Positions 10,297-18,937 of a stretch of DNA of 64,000 nt are shown here, piece after piece. The translations under genes were made by a program, and so were the position numbers. The DNA is from Nocardioides agri. Lineage in GTDB: Bacteria; Actinomycetota; Actinomycetes; Propionibacteriales; Nocardioidaceae. The number at the start of each line of letters is the position of its first letter. Position 1 is the first letter of the stretch. The notes below the pieces were generated by a model that made no database searches, was not told the DNA's origin, and saw only the letters and a program-made list of their open reading frames with translations. The stretch is from the NCBI RefSeq assembly GCF_013778305.1, contig NZ_JACEIC010000001.1, forward strand, positions 682,001-746,000, given 5' to 3'.

Positions 10297-11619
10297 TCAG
10301 ACCTCGTCGAGGAACCGGTCGAAGACCCGGGCGCCGAACTCCAGTGCGTCGACGGGGACCCGCTCGTCGACGCCGTGGAAGAGGGCGGTGAAGTCGAGGT
10401 CGGCCGGCAGCCGCAGCGGCGCGAAGCCGTAGGAGCGCATGCCGAGCTTGCGGAAGTGCTTGGCGTCGGTGCCGCCGCTCATCAGGTACGGCGCGACGAT
10501 CGCCTCCTCGTCCTCGGCGAGGATCGAGCGGGTCATGGCGTCGACCAGGTCGCCGTCGTACGGCGTCTCCCAGGCCGGCTGGTTGGAGACGTAGTCGATC
10601 GAGACGTCGTCACCGACCAGCGCGGCGATCGTCGCGAAGAACTCGTCGTCGAAGCCCGGCAGGAACCGACCGTCGACGTGGGCGGTCGCCTCGGTGGGGA
10701 TGACGTTGACCTTGTAGCCGGCGCCGAGCATGGTCGGGTTGCAGGTGTTGCGGATGACGGCGCCCATCATCCGGGCCGCTCCCCCGAACTCCGACACGAG
10801 CGCCTCGGCGTTCTCGGGCGTCGCCTCCGTGCCCGCGAGCTCCCCGACCGACGCGAGCAGCGTCTGCATGGCGGGCGTGAGGCGCACCGGCCACTCGTGC
10901 GCACCGATCCGCGCGACGGCTGCCGACAGCGACGTCACCGCGTTGTCGGCGTTGATCATCGAGCCGTGGCCGGCGCGGCCCCGCGCGGTGAGCCGCATCC
11001 AGGCCATGCCCTTCTCCGCGGCCTCGATGAGGTAGATCCGGCGCCCCCGCACGGTCGCGCTGAAGCCACCCACCTCGCCGACGGCGTCCGTGCAGTGCGC
11101 GAGCTCGTCGGCGTGCTGCTCGACGAGCACCTGGGCGCCGAGGTGGCCACCCGCCTCCTCGTCGGCGGTGAAGCAGAGCGTGATCGGCCGCGAGGGCACC
11201 GCGCCGGCCCGCTGCCGGGCGCGCACGACCGAGAGCAGCGTCGCGTCGAAGTCCTTCATGTCGACCGCGCCGCGACCCCACAGGTAGCCGTCCTGGATCT
11301 CGCCGGAGAACGGGTCAACCTGCCAGTCCTCGGCCGCGGCGGGGACCACGTCGAGGTGGCCGTGCAGGAGCAGCCCGTCGCCCGAGGAGCCGCCCCACTG
11401 GGCCACGACCGAGGTCCGGCCGTGCTCGGACTCGAAGAGCCGCGGCTCGATCCCGACCTCGTCGAGCAGCGCCGCGACGTGCTCCGCGGCCTTGCGCTCA
11501 CCGGGCCCCTCGTCGGTGCTGCCGTAGTTGGAGGTGTCGATCCGGATCAGGTCCCGGCAGAGCTCGACGACCTCGCCGGCGGGGTCGTAGGTCGACGGCT
11601 GCGGCGGGGTCTCGGTCAT
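10297..11619 (-). CDS. M20 family metallopeptidase (dipeptidase/deacylase type)
   Basis: A 440-residue zinc hydrolase of the M20/M25/M40 peptidase family. Metal ligands are visible: His in LLHGHLDVVPA, Asp in WGRGAVDMKDFDA, Glu-Glu in TADEEAGGHLG, and the late His in DAKHFRKLG; the dimerisation domain lies between. In mycobacteria a similar enzyme is recalled as DapE2 near the same locus, but succinyl-diaminopimelate activity cannot be claimed here. A frame 21 residues longer exists; the ATG at 11619 gives the family start, and CATGCT sits six bases upstream as a likely leaderless -10. Confidence 0.9.
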   Translation of the reverse strand: MTETPPQPSTYDPAGEVVELCRDLIRIDTSNYGSTDEGPGERKAAEHVAALLDEVGIEPRLFESEHGRTSVVAQWGGSSGDGLLLHGHLDVVPAAAEDWQVDPFSGEIQDGYLWGRGAVDMKDFDATLLSVVRARQRAGAVPSRPITLCFTADEEAGGHLGAQVLVEQHADELAHCTDAVGEVGGFSATVRGRRIYLIEAAEKGMAWMRLTARGRAGHGSMINADNAVTSLSAAVARIGAHEWPVRLTPAMQTLLASVGELAGTEATPENAEALVSEFGGAARMMGAVIRNTCNPTMLGAGYKVNVIPTEATAHVDGRFLPGFDDEFFATIAALVGDDVSIDYVSNQPAWETPYDGDLVDAMTRSILAEDEEAIVAPYLMSGGTDAKHFRKLGMRSYGFAPLRLPADLDFTALFHGVDERVPVDALEFGARVFDRFLDEV

Positions 11620-11631
11620 GGCCCCAGCATG
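11620..11631 (-). promoter_or_regulatory. Possible leaderless -10 promoter of the M20 peptidase gene
   Basis: CATGCT at 11631-11626 on the minus strand, six bases before the ATG. It departs from TANNNT at the first base, so it is weaker evidence than the others. Confidence 0.35.
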
Positions 11632-11684
11632 GCACCCCCGATGCGGAACTTCGGCCCGGCCTTTGCTACTGTTCCACCGCACTC

Positions 11685-11770
11685 GTCCGGGTGGCGGAAT
11701 TGGCAGACGCGCTAGCTTGAGGTGCTAGTGCCCGTATTAGGGCGTGGGGGTTCAAGTCCCCCCTCGGACA
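11685..11770 (+). tRNA. tRNA-Leu (anticodon GAG)
   Basis: An 86-nucleotide type II tRNA. The acceptor stem pairs GTCCGGG with CTCGGAC (one G-T pair). The D arm reads GCGGAATTGGCAGACGCGC. The anticodon arm CTAGC-TTGAGGT-GCTAG has GAG at its centre, reading CUC and CUU leucine codons. A long variable arm (TGCCCGTATTAGGGCGT) and the T arm GGGGGTTCAAGTCCCCC follow. The discriminator is A; CCA is not encoded (the next bases are CCG). Confidence 0.97.
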
Positions 11771-11776
11771 CCGACG

Positions 11777-11808
11777 AAGACCCCTGGCTCCTCCGAGCCG
11801 GGGGTCTT
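11777..11808 (+). terminator. Intrinsic terminator after tRNA-Leu
   Basis: A 14-bp stem with a 4-base CTCC loop (11791-11794): the arms are 11777-11790 and 11795-11808, with a single T-G pair. It begins 7 bases after the tRNA and is followed by a short CTGCAT stretch, not a strong T run. Confidence 0.8.
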
Positions 11809-11869
11809 CTGCATGTCCGGGTCCGTCGTGCCGATGATCCTTTCGGAGGGCTGAACCACCCGAATCACA

Positions 11870-11963
11870 CGGCTGTAATTTAACTATTGTAGTTCGGCGT
11901 GTCGCTTGACTATTTCTGTCACATCGTTCCCACAAGCGCACTTTTGTCCCTAGACTCCCGGCC
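11870..11963 (+). promoter_or_regulatory. AT-rich regulatory region and -10 of the CHAP gene
   Basis: A very AT-rich island for this genome (about 11874-11895) contains the inverted repeat AACTA-TTG-TAGTT at 11882-11894. TAGACT at 11951-11956 lies seven bases before the GTG, as in a leaderless promoter. The region between tRNA terminator and gene holds nothing else recognisable. Regulation by an envelope-stress factor is plausible but not shown. Confidence 0.45.
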
Positions 11964-13685
11964 GTGACGCTCTGGAACCGGCTGCGCGCGCCGCTGACCT
12001 CTGCACTTGCTGCAGGCCTGGTCATCGGCCTCGTCGTGCTGGTGCCGAGCACCGCTGACGCCGCAGCCGGCCGCGACCGGGACAAGGACCGCGACCGGAG
12101 CAGCAAGGCCGCCGCGCTCGCCGCGGCTCGCGCGGACGGCCTCACGGCGTCCCCCGTGCACTTCAAGAAGTCCTCCTACCTCTGCTACGGCTACGCCGCC
12201 TGCGCGGCCGCAGGCATGGGCTCGGGTGGTTACGCCACGGCGAACAAGAAGATGTACTGGCGGATGTACGCCGGCCACAACTGCACCAACTACGTCGCCT
12301 ACCGCCTGGTCCAGAGCGGGATGCCCAACAGCCGCCCGTGGGCCGGCGGCGGCAACGCGACCTACTGGGGCACCTCGGTCCCGAGCCTCACCAACGGCAC
12401 GCCGACCGTGGGCGCGGTCGCGTGGTGGAAGGCCAACCAGGGCCCGGCCGGCTCGGCCGGCCACGTCGCGTACGTCGAGCGGGTCGTCTCCGCCGACGAG
12501 ATCGTGATCTCGCAGGACAGCTGGCGCGGGGACTTCTCCTGGGCCACAGTGACCCGGACCAGCGGCAACTGGCCGAGCGGGTTCATCCACTTCAACGACG
12601 CCGACCTCGTCAACACCGCGGCGCCGGTCGTCGACGGCCTGCCGAAGGTCGGCGCCCAGCTGACCGCGACCAGTGGCTCGTGGACGCCGACCGACGCGAC
12701 GGTCCGCTACCAGTGGTTCGCCAACGGTGCGCCGATCCCCAAGGCCACGAAGTCCACGCTCCCCCTGACCGCCGACCGCATCGGGCAGACGATCACGGTC
12801 CGCACGACCGCCCGCAAGCTGGGGTACGCGAAGGTCGCGGCCGTCTCGACCGCGACCGCAGCGATCCTCCCGGGCCAGTTCACGGCCACCGCTCCCCCGA
12901 CCATCAGCGGCGTCGTCAAGGTCGAGAAGTCGCTCACCCTCGCCGAGGGCACGTGGGACGTCACGCCGGAGGCCACCACCGTCCAGTGGTACGCCGACGG
13001 CCAGCCGATCGCGGGCGCCACCGGCCACACGCTCAAGCTGACCCCCGACCTCGCCGGTCGCGTCATCAGCGCCGGGGTCACCGCGCAGCGCACCGGATGG
13101 GACGCCGCCACGGTGAGCACGGCGATGACCGCGCCGGTCACGCCGGGCACGATCCGGGTGCGGACCAAGCCGGTCCTCAGCGGCACCGCCAAGCCGGGCA
13201 AGACGCTCACGGTCGCCACCGGCGCCTACCGGCCCGCCGGCACGACCGTCGCCGTCCAGTGGCTGCGCGACGGCCAGCCGATCGCCGGCGCCACCGCGGC
13301 GACCTACCGCGTCACCAAGGACGACCTCGGCACCCGCGTGTCCGCCCAGGTCAGCATCGCGAAGGCCGGCTACACGACCGTCGGTCTCTCGACCGCGAAG
13401 TCGGTCCGCGTCCGCACCACGCCGCGGATCCGCTTCGACCGCACCGCGCTCCGCCACGGGGTCAAGGTGGTCATCGAGGTCCGCAGCCCGCACCTCGCGC
13501 AGGTCGAGGGCACCCTCCTGGTGCGCGTCGACGGCGGGGCCGTCCAGAAGCTCACGCTGCGGCACGGCAGGGCGCGCCTGGTGCTCCGTGGGCTGGCGCA
13601 GGGCGAGCACACCATCAAGGCCGTGTACGCCGGCAGCCCGGTCGCCGACCGGACCGGGCGCGAGGGCAACGTCCGGATCCGCTGA
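11964..13685 (+). CDS. Secreted CHAP-domain peptidoglycan hydrolase with tandem beta repeats
   Basis: A 573-residue exported protein. The first ~37 residues form a signal peptide (LTSALAAGLVIGLVVLVPSTADA). A charged linker (RDRDKDRDRSS) follows. The CHAP amidase/endopeptidase domain at about residues 60-210 has its catalytic cysteine in GHNCTNYVAYRL (near residue 106) and histidine in SAGHVAYVERV (near 167). Three ~88-residue beta repeats follow, each with a GLPKVGAQLT-like opening, a PTDATVRYQWFANGAPI-like middle and a GQTITVRTTA-like end, then a C-terminal Ig-like domain. The repeats probably hold the enzyme in the wall. The GTG start is seven bases after TAGACT. Confidence 0.88.
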   Translation: MTLWNRLRAPLTSALAAGLVIGLVVLVPSTADAAAGRDRDKDRDRSSKAAALAAARADGLTASPVHFKKSSYLCYGYAACAAAGMGSGGYATANKKMYWRMYAGHNCTNYVAYRLVQSGMPNSRPWAGGGNATYWGTSVPSLTNGTPTVGAVAWWKANQGPAGSAGHVAYVERVVSADEIVISQDSWRGDFSWATVTRTSGNWPSGFIHFNDADLVNTAAPVVDGLPKVGAQLTATSGSWTPTDATVRYQWFANGAPIPKATKSTLPLTADRIGQTITVRTTARKLGYAKVAAVSTATAAILPGQFTATAPPTISGVVKVEKSLTLAEGTWDVTPEATTVQWYADGQPIAGATGHTLKLTPDLAGRVISAGVTAQRTGWDAATVSTAMTAPVTPGTIRVRTKPVLSGTAKPGKTLTVATGAYRPAGTTVAVQWLRDGQPIAGATAATYRVTKDDLGTRVSAQVSIAKAGYTTVGLSTAKSVRVRTTPRIRFDRTALRHGVKVVIEVRSPHLAQVEGTLLVRVDGGAVQKLTLRHGRARLVLRGLAQGEHTIKAVYAGSPVADRTGREGNVRIR

Positions 13686-13700
13686 CCTCGGGCCCGTCTG

Positions 13701-14198
13701 TCAGCCGCGGCGCAGCCGCGTGACCGCGGGCGCGCGGTCGACCTCGACGCCGCGCTGGATGCCGAACTGCGCGAACATCCGGCGCTGGGCGTGGCCGGTC
13801 AGGCAGGACCGTGCGACGGCGAGCGTCACGGTCTGCCTGCGCCAGGTCCCGGTGAGGTCGTCGCAGGCACGGGGACGCAGATCGAAGTGGTCGAAGAAGA
13901 GCAGTCGGGTCCGAGGCGGCTGCCCGGGCCGCTTCCTGATCTGGACGACGTAGCCAGCCTCGAAGATCCCGAACTTGCTCAGGCTCAGCGCGGCAGTGCC
14001 CCTGCTGCCGAGGTCCGGGATGCGGGCCACGACGCGGAGGTGCTGGTCGGCATGGGTGTAGGTCGCGCTGGCGATGTCGATGCTGGCCGGAGCGTCGCCG
14101 AGCGGGTCCTTGCGGCGGACGGTGTCGGCGCTGGAGGGAGCCGCGGTCGCGACGAGGGCAGCAGCGACGGCCGCGACGGTCACGTGCTTCCAGATCAC
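13701..14198 (-). CDS. Secreted protein of unknown function
   Basis: A 165-residue protein with a clear signal peptide (HVTVAAVAAALVATAAPSSA, cut near residue 25). The mature part begins DTVRRKDPLGDAPASIDI and contains LLFFDHFDLRPRACDDL and RSCLTGHA, with two cysteines that could form a disulfide. The pattern (DPxGDAP then DIxxATYTHxDxxLRV) resembles secreted beta-sandwich proteins common in actinomycetes, but no function is recognised. A GGAGG site lies six bases before the GTG. It converges on the CHAP gene with 15 bases between stop codons. Confidence 0.75.
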   Translation of the reverse strand: MIWKHVTVAAVAAALVATAAPSSADTVRRKDPLGDAPASIDIASATYTHADQHLRVVARIPDLGSRGTAALSLSKFGIFEAGYVVQIRKRPGQPPRTRLLFFDHFDLRPRACDDLTGTWRRQTVTLAVARSCLTGHAQRRMFAQFGIQRGVEVDRAPAVTRLRRG

Positions 14199-14302
14199 GG
14201 TTCACCTCCGCGTCGGACGGGCGTGGAAGCTCCAGCATCCTCTTCCCGGCGCCGTTGCGGAACCGACCGCGGCCTCGCACGGGCCGGAGCACCGGGAAAT
14301 GT

Positions 14303-14316
14303 CCCCCAGATGGGGG
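14303..14316. promoter_or_regulatory. Palindrome in a divergent intergenic region
   Basis: CCCCCAGATGGGGG has two 6-bp arms around GA, in the 182 bases between the secreted-protein gene (minus) and the unknown gene at 14381 (plus). It is shaped like an operator; the regulator is unknown. The rest of this gap shows TACGGT at 14340-14345 as a possible -10 for the rightward gene. Confidence 0.4.
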
Positions 14317-14380
14317 CGGTGGAGAGCGTCGCCGGCTCGTACGGTTGTCACGCGGAGCCCCTGAGGCGGGAGGCCGGACA

Positions 14381-14950
14381 GTGGACTGGTGGGGTGGGCA
14401 CGAAAAGACGCCGAACCCGACGTCGTCGGTCGTCGCCCTGCTCACCGCCGGTCTGGCGGCGAGCGCCGCGGAGCGGACGGACGTGCTCCCCGCAGGCTCG
14501 GGACGCGGACCCCGACACGCACGGCGCGACCCGGTCGGCGAGCAGATGCTGTGTGTGGTCGCGTGCGCGGTGTTCGACTCCGGCGCGATCCATCGGATGG
14601 CGGTCGGTCTGGGGCTGGCCGACCACGCGAGCGCGCTGCTCGTGGCGCACGGCTGCGATCGCGCAGAAGCGCTGGCGCTGGGCGGCTGGGAGGGCAGCAG
14701 AGCCGGACGGCTCGTCGCCGCAGCGCGAGCGCGACGTGGCGCGGAGCTGCGGACCCTTGCCAACGACTGGCTGGGCAGGGACGCCGATGTCGTCGGTGGT
14801 GTGTCCGTGCTGACCCAGCTCTCGGAGCTGACGACGGAGATCGCCCTGACCCGCCGGCCGGAGTGCCACGGCGCGGATGTCGCGGAGCGCCTTCGGCGTT
14901 GGGGAGTCCGCGCGGCGGTCGACGCGCTCGCGTACCCGGAGGACCTCTGA
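14381..14950 (+). CDS. Hypothetical protein
   Basis: A 189-residue protein not recognised. The frame is open from 14255, but GGGAGG (14368-14373) seven bases before the GTG at 14381 sets the start. It is alanine-, arginine- and leucine-rich, probably soluble and mostly helical. The middle, MAVGLGLADHASALLVAHGC followed by EALALGGWEG, resembles no motif I can name; a short hydrophobic stretch near the start (SSVVALLTAGLAASAA) might be a helix. The third-position GC pattern is that of a real gene. It ends 37 bases before the converging IF2-N-like gene. Confidence 0.5.
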   Translation: MDWWGGHEKTPNPTSSVVALLTAGLAASAAERTDVLPAGSGRGPRHARRDPVGEQMLCVVACAVFDSGAIHRMAVGLGLADHASALLVAHGCDRAEALALGGWEGSRAGRLVAAARARRGAELRTLANDWLGRDADVVGGVSVLTQLSELTTEIALTRRPECHGADVAERLRRWGVRAAVDALAYPEDL

Positions 14951-14987
14951 TCCGTGCGCTCCGCTCGCGGCGCAACGACGCGGGATC

Positions 14988-15650
14988 TCAGGCGTTCTCG
15001 GGGTGCGGCGGCGGGGCCCCGTCCTCCGGACCACTCGTCCACGTCGCGCCCGAGGCGGTCTCGTGCGGCCCCTCGTGACGGTCGCGGAAGCGGCACGGCT
15101 CGATGACGGGCCTCCCGTCGTCGAGGACGCGCAGATGGGCCTCGCAGTGGTACCGGAAGCCGGGTGGGTCGCGGTAGGCCTCGCCCGCTGAGACGATCTC
15201 CACGCACTCGGGGCACGCGTCCCCGCTGCGACCGTCGAACATCTCGCCCATGAGCACCGTGACCTGGACGCCGCACGCCGCGAAGGGTCCGGCGTCGGTG
15301 TAGAGGTGGTGCGCGCCGTCGGCGGGCCCGTTGCGCCACGGGTCCCCGCCGTCCGTGCCGGTGGTGTCGATGGCGTGCGCCGAGCCCGCGGACGTGGCGT
15401 GGGCGACCCGGATGACCCGCACCGGCCGTCGCCGGAGCGGCAGCGGATCGTCCGGCGCTCGCTCACCCGCAGGTGGAGCGGCGCCCGCGCCGCGGAGCCG
15501 GTCGCCGAAGGCCTTCTCGAACCGAGCCAGGGTCGAGGCCGGTACCTGGGTGTCGGGCTGCGCCGCCCGGCATCCGAGCTGTTCGAGCGCTCGTACGACG
15601 AACGCAGTGCTGGTCTCGTACTGTCTGGCGATCTGATCGACAGTCTGCAT
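14988..15650 (-). CDS. Unknown protein with IF2-N-like helical domain and cysteine-rich C-terminus
   Basis: A 220-residue protein. Residues 1-50 (MQTVDQIARQYETSTAFVVR onward) look like the small helical domain at the N-terminus of translation factor IF-2. After a proline/arginine linker the C-terminal part has CGVQVTVLMGEMF, CPECVEI, YHCEAHLRV and EPCRFRDRHEGPH, a set of Cys and His that could bind zinc. Nothing indicates a catalytic role. The ATG at 15650 follows a G-rich stretch (GGGGGG) suitable as a ribosome-binding site; longer in-frame starts exist upstream. Function unknown; nucleic acid binding is only a guess. Confidence 0.6.
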   Translation of the reverse strand: MQTVDQIARQYETSTAFVVRALEQLGCRAAQPDTQVPASTLARFEKAFGDRLRGAGAAPPAGERAPDDPLPLRRRPVRVIRVAHATSAGSAHAIDTTGTDGGDPWRNGPADGAHHLYTDAGPFAACGVQVTVLMGEMFDGRSGDACPECVEIVSAGEAYRDPPGFRYHCEAHLRVLDDGRPVIEPCRFRDRHEGPHETASGATWTSGPEDGAPPPHPENA

Positions 15651-15778
15651 TCGGCCCCCCAGTCGAACGTCTGCACCGAGCGTAGAAGCGTTCACGGGCA
15701 GATGGGCGCGGTTCGGCCTCAGATCACGGACGGTGCGGCAGGTGGACTGGACCGGTGCACCGGCCAGCCCTCGGGCGC

Positions 15779-17254
15779 TCAGCTCTCGGGGTGGTAGCCG
15801 CAGGCGTCGGCGGTCTCGACCGCGTTGCCCGGGTCGTCCCGGTCGGCGCGGGGGGCGCGCGGCCCGAGGGCCTTGGCGACCACCGACCGCATCCAGTCGT
15901 AGTCCGGGTCCCCGGAGAAGAACTTGTCGGAGTTGACGAAGGCGATCGAGCGCATCTTCTTGCCCTTCACCTTCAGCGCCAGGTCGACGAAGGCAGGCAT
16001 CAGGTCGCGGGGCACGTCGGTGCGCAGGATCTCCTTGCCGGCCGCCGCGAGGTCCTGGTAGCGGCGCAGCACGTTGAGGGGGTCCGCCGCGTCCACGATC
16101 GCGTTGACCATGCAGCGCTGGCGGAGCATCCGCTCGTAGTCGTCGGAGCCCCACCGCCCGCGGGAGTACCAGAGTGCGTGGAAGCCGTCGAGGTGCTGGT
16201 CCGGCCCGGGATCCAGGTAGCCGGTGGGCGGGATGCCGGCGTCGGTGTTGCCGTTGATCGCGATCGGCTCGTTGATGTTGACCGTCACCCCGCCGATGGC
16301 GTCGACGAGCTGCTGGAAGCCGAGCAGGTTGATCAGCATGTAGTAGTCGACGTCGACGCCGAGGCTGCCCGAGACGGCCTGCTTGATCGCGTCGGCGCCC
16401 TCGTTCTCCGACGTCCCGAGGATGCCGGGGTACATCGTGGGCACCTGGCCGTAGATGGCGTTGAGCATCCAGAACCCGGCGTCGGCATCGGGGTCGGTGC
16501 TGCGGTACCCGTCCGGGAAGACCTCGTGGAGCGGGCTGTCCTCGGGGAACTGCGCGTTCATCATGTTGCGCGGCAGGCTGAAGGTCACCGCCCGCCCGGT
16601 GCGGGTGTCCATGCTGAGCAGGATCACCGAGTCGGTCCGGATGCCGGTGCGACCGACTCCCCCGTCGCCGCCGAGCAGCAGCACGTTGACGCGGTCCTTG
16701 CCCGCCCACGGGTCGGCCTTGGTGACGTTGGTCGGGGCGGTCGCGGTCTGCTCGTTGTCGAACACCGTCGCGACCAGGTCGCGCTGGCTGTTGGCGATCC
16801 GCATCGCCTGCACGGCGGGGATGCTGCCGAGCACGCACAGCAGCACCACCACGACCACGCCGAGGCTCTTCTCCAGCCAGGCCATCCCGATCGGCCGCAC
16901 CATGAGGTAGGTCGTCGCGACGACGAACAGCCACATCGCGAGCAGCGCGCCGAGCAGGAACCGCAGGGCCTGGAGCCGGGCCGGGTCGAAGGCGAGGTCG
17001 ACGGCGCGGCTCAGGTCACCGGCGTAGTAGCCAGCGACGGCCAGGCCGCCGAGGAAGAGCACCAGCACGGCCCACCCGAGGCGCCGTCGCGACCAGATGT
17101 AGCCGACGCCCGGCAGCACGGCGCCCAGCACCGTGATCCCGAGCGCGCCGGCCAGCGTCCGGGCGCGCCGGTAGCCGCGGGGAGCCCGCTCCGCGCGGTG
17201 CCGGCCCGGCGCCGGAGACGGAGCGGGCGCGGTCGGTTCCACCGACACCACCAT
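15779..17254 (-). CDS. LCP (LytR-CpsA-Psr) family cell-wall polymer ligase
   Basis: A 491-residue membrane protein that probably transfers a polyprenyl-linked glycopolymer to peptidoglycan. The N-terminal ~160 residues hold about four hydrophobic helices (TLAGALGITVLGAVLPGVGY, AVLVLFLGGLAVAGYYAG, FLLGALLAMWLFVVATTYLM, VVVVVLLCVLG). The LCP domain starts with VNVLLLGGDGGVGRTGIRTD, and has DSVILLSMDTRTGRAVTFSLPRN (shown in part: FSLPRNMMNA), LVDAIGGVTVNI and the conserved arginines of WYSRGRWGSDDYERMLRQR (here WYSRGRWGSDDYERM). The GGGAGG ribosome-binding site is six bases before the ATG at 17254, which excludes the GTG two codons earlier. Confidence 0.92.
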   Translation of the reverse strand: MVVSVEPTAPAPSPAPGRHRAERAPRGYRRARTLAGALGITVLGAVLPGVGYIWSRRRLGWAVLVLFLGGLAVAGYYAGDLSRAVDLAFDPARLQALRFLLGALLAMWLFVVATTYLMVRPIGMAWLEKSLGVVVVVLLCVLGSIPAVQAMRIANSQRDLVATVFDNEQTATAPTNVTKADPWAGKDRVNVLLLGGDGGVGRTGIRTDSVILLSMDTRTGRAVTFSLPRNMMNAQFPEDSPLHEVFPDGYRSTDPDADAGFWMLNAIYGQVPTMYPGILGTSENEGADAIKQAVSGSLGVDVDYYMLINLLGFQQLVDAIGGVTVNINEPIAINGNTDAGIPPTGYLDPGPDQHLDGFHALWYSRGRWGSDDYERMLRQRCMVNAIVDAADPLNVLRRYQDLAAAGKEILRTDVPRDLMPAFVDLALKVKGKKMRSIAFVNSDKFFSGDPDYDWMRSVVAKALGPRAPRADRDDPGNAVETADACGYHPES

Positions 17255-17299
17255 GTGCACCCTCCCGGTCGCGCCGCGGAGATGCTACCGCCGGAGACG

Positions 17300-18883
17300 T
17301 CAGACGGCGGCGACGACGCCGTACGCCGTGCCGCGTGCCTCCCGGGTCCAGAGGACGCCGTCGCCGGCGGTCGGTCCCTGGGCCGCGAGCTCCCGCTTGA
17401 GCACCTTGTTGGTCGCCGTGCTCGGCAGGTCCGGCGCGACCCGCACGTAGCGGGGCCAGGCCTTGGCGGAGAGGTCCGCCTGGGTGGCCAGGAACTCCTC
17501 GAGCTCGCCGGGCGTGAGCGTCGCACCGTCCTGGAGGACGATCGCGGCCATCACCTGGTCGCCGACGAGCTCGTCGGGCACGGCGTAGACCGCGACCCGG
17601 TTGACCGCGGGCAGCCGCTGGAGCACCCGTTCGATGGGTGCGGCGGCGAGGTTCTCGCCGTCGACCCGCATCCAGTCCGCAGTGCGGCCGGCGAGGTAGA
17701 TCCACCCGTCGGCGTCCTTGTAGGCGAGGTCGCCGGACCAGTACATGCCGTGGCGCATCCGGTCGTCGTTGGCCTGCTGGTCGTTGTAGTAGCCGCCGAA
17801 GTAGCCGCCGCCGGTCGTGTTGACCAGCTCCCCCACCGCCGCGTCGGCGTTGACGAGCTTGCCGTCGGCGTCGAACTCGGCGACCGCGCACTCGGTCACC
17901 GTCTCGGCGTGGTAGATCGCGACCCCGTCGAAGCCCTTCCCGATCGAGCCTGCAGGCGTCCCCGGCTCGCGGGTGATGATCACGGCCAGCTCGGTCGACC
18001 CGAAGCCGTCCCACACGTCGCAGCCGAAGCGGCGGCTGAACTCGTCGATGTCGCGATCGCTGGCCTCGTTGCCGAACGCCACGCGCAGGGTGTTGTCGGC
18101 GTCGTCGGGCTGCTCGGGTGTCGCCAGGACGTAGGCCAGCGGCTTGCCGACGTAGTTCATGTAGGTCACGCCGTAGCGGCGCACGTCGGCGAGGAACCTC
18201 GACGCGCTGAACCGCGCCGGCACGATCGTCGCGCCCGCGCACACGGCGGGGCTCCAGCCGGCGACCACGGCGTTGGAGTGGAACAGCGGCATCGAGACGT
18301 AGCAGACGTCGCCAGGCCCGAGCTCGAAGCGGCCCTGCAGGTTGAGGCCGGAGAAGAGCACCATCAGGTGGCTGACCTGGACGGCCTTGGGGTCGCCGCT
18401 GGTGCCGGAGGTGAAGATCATCATGAACGTGTCCATCGCGTCGACCTCGCGGTGCGGGACCAGCGGCCCGGCCCCCGCGACGAGCGCGGCCCACTCCGGC
18501 GACGAGGTGTCGAGGACGCGTACGCCGGACAGGTCCAGGCCGTCCAGCAGCGGCCGGTGCTCGGCGTCGGTGACCAGCAGCTGGCACTCCGCACGGCGCA
18601 CGTCCTTGAGCAGCCCCTCGCCGCGGCGGGTGTTGTTGATCCCGCAGAGCGTGAAGCCGCCGAGCGCGCCCGCGGCCATCATCCGCAGCATGTCCGGGCC
18701 GTTGCCGAGCAGCGTGCCGACATGGAGCGGCCGGTCGGGCTCCGCGGCCCCGATGAGCGCCGACGAGACCGCCGACGCCTCGGCGACGTGCTCGCGCCAC
18801 GTCCAGCTCTCCTCGCCGTGCCGCACCGCCACGCCGTCGTCCTCAGCCCGCTCGCGCAGCAGCTGCTGGACCGTCTCCGCCAT
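17300..18883 (-). CDS. Acyl-CoA synthetase (AMP-binding, FadD type)
   Basis: A 527-residue adenylate-forming ligase that activates a carboxylic acid with ATP and CoA. The P-loop IFTSGTSGDPKAVQVSH is near residue 160-176. YVSMPLFHSNAV, DGFGSTELAV, YWSGDLAYKDADGWIYLAGR and TADWMRVDGENLAAAPIE are the A5-A8 motifs. The C-terminal lysine region reads STATNKVLKRELAAQG. It resembles mycobacterial FadD proteins linked to steroid or fatty acid use, but the substrate is not readable. A strong GGAGGGG site precedes the ATG. Two 14-bp operators lie in the 97-base gap shared with the divergent gene. Confidence 0.92.
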   Translation of the reverse strand: MAETVQQLLRERAEDDGVAVRHGEESWTWREHVAEASAVSSALIGAAEPDRPLHVGTLLGNGPDMLRMMAAGALGGFTLCGINNTRRGEGLLKDVRRAECQLLVTDAEHRPLLDGLDLSGVRVLDTSSPEWAALVAGAGPLVPHREVDAMDTFMMIFTSGTSGDPKAVQVSHLMVLFSGLNLQGRFELGPGDVCYVSMPLFHSNAVVAGWSPAVCAGATIVPARFSASRFLADVRRYGVTYMNYVGKPLAYVLATPEQPDDADNTLRVAFGNEASDRDIDEFSRRFGCDVWDGFGSTELAVIITREPGTPAGSIGKGFDGVAIYHAETVTECAVAEFDADGKLVNADAAVGELVNTTGGGYFGGYYNDQQANDDRMRHGMYWSGDLAYKDADGWIYLAGRTADWMRVDGENLAAAPIERVLQRLPAVNRVAVYAVPDELVGDQVMAAIVLQDGATLTPGELEEFLATQADLSAKAWPRYVRVAPDLPSTATNKVLKRELAAQGPTAGDGVLWTREARGTAYGVVAAV

Positions 18884-18901
18884 GCCCGCCCCTCCCTCGT
18901 C

Positions 18902-18915
18902 TTGACACGTGTCAA
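18902..18915. promoter_or_regulatory. Perfect palindromic operator upstream of fadD
   Basis: TTGACACGTGTCAA is a perfect 14-bp palindrome 19 bases upstream of the fadD start. The size and shape suit a TetR-family repressor, many of which respond to acyl-CoA esters. No regulator gene is adjacent. Confidence 0.6.
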
Positions 18916-18937
18916 ACTAGGCGACGTCGTCCTAGAC

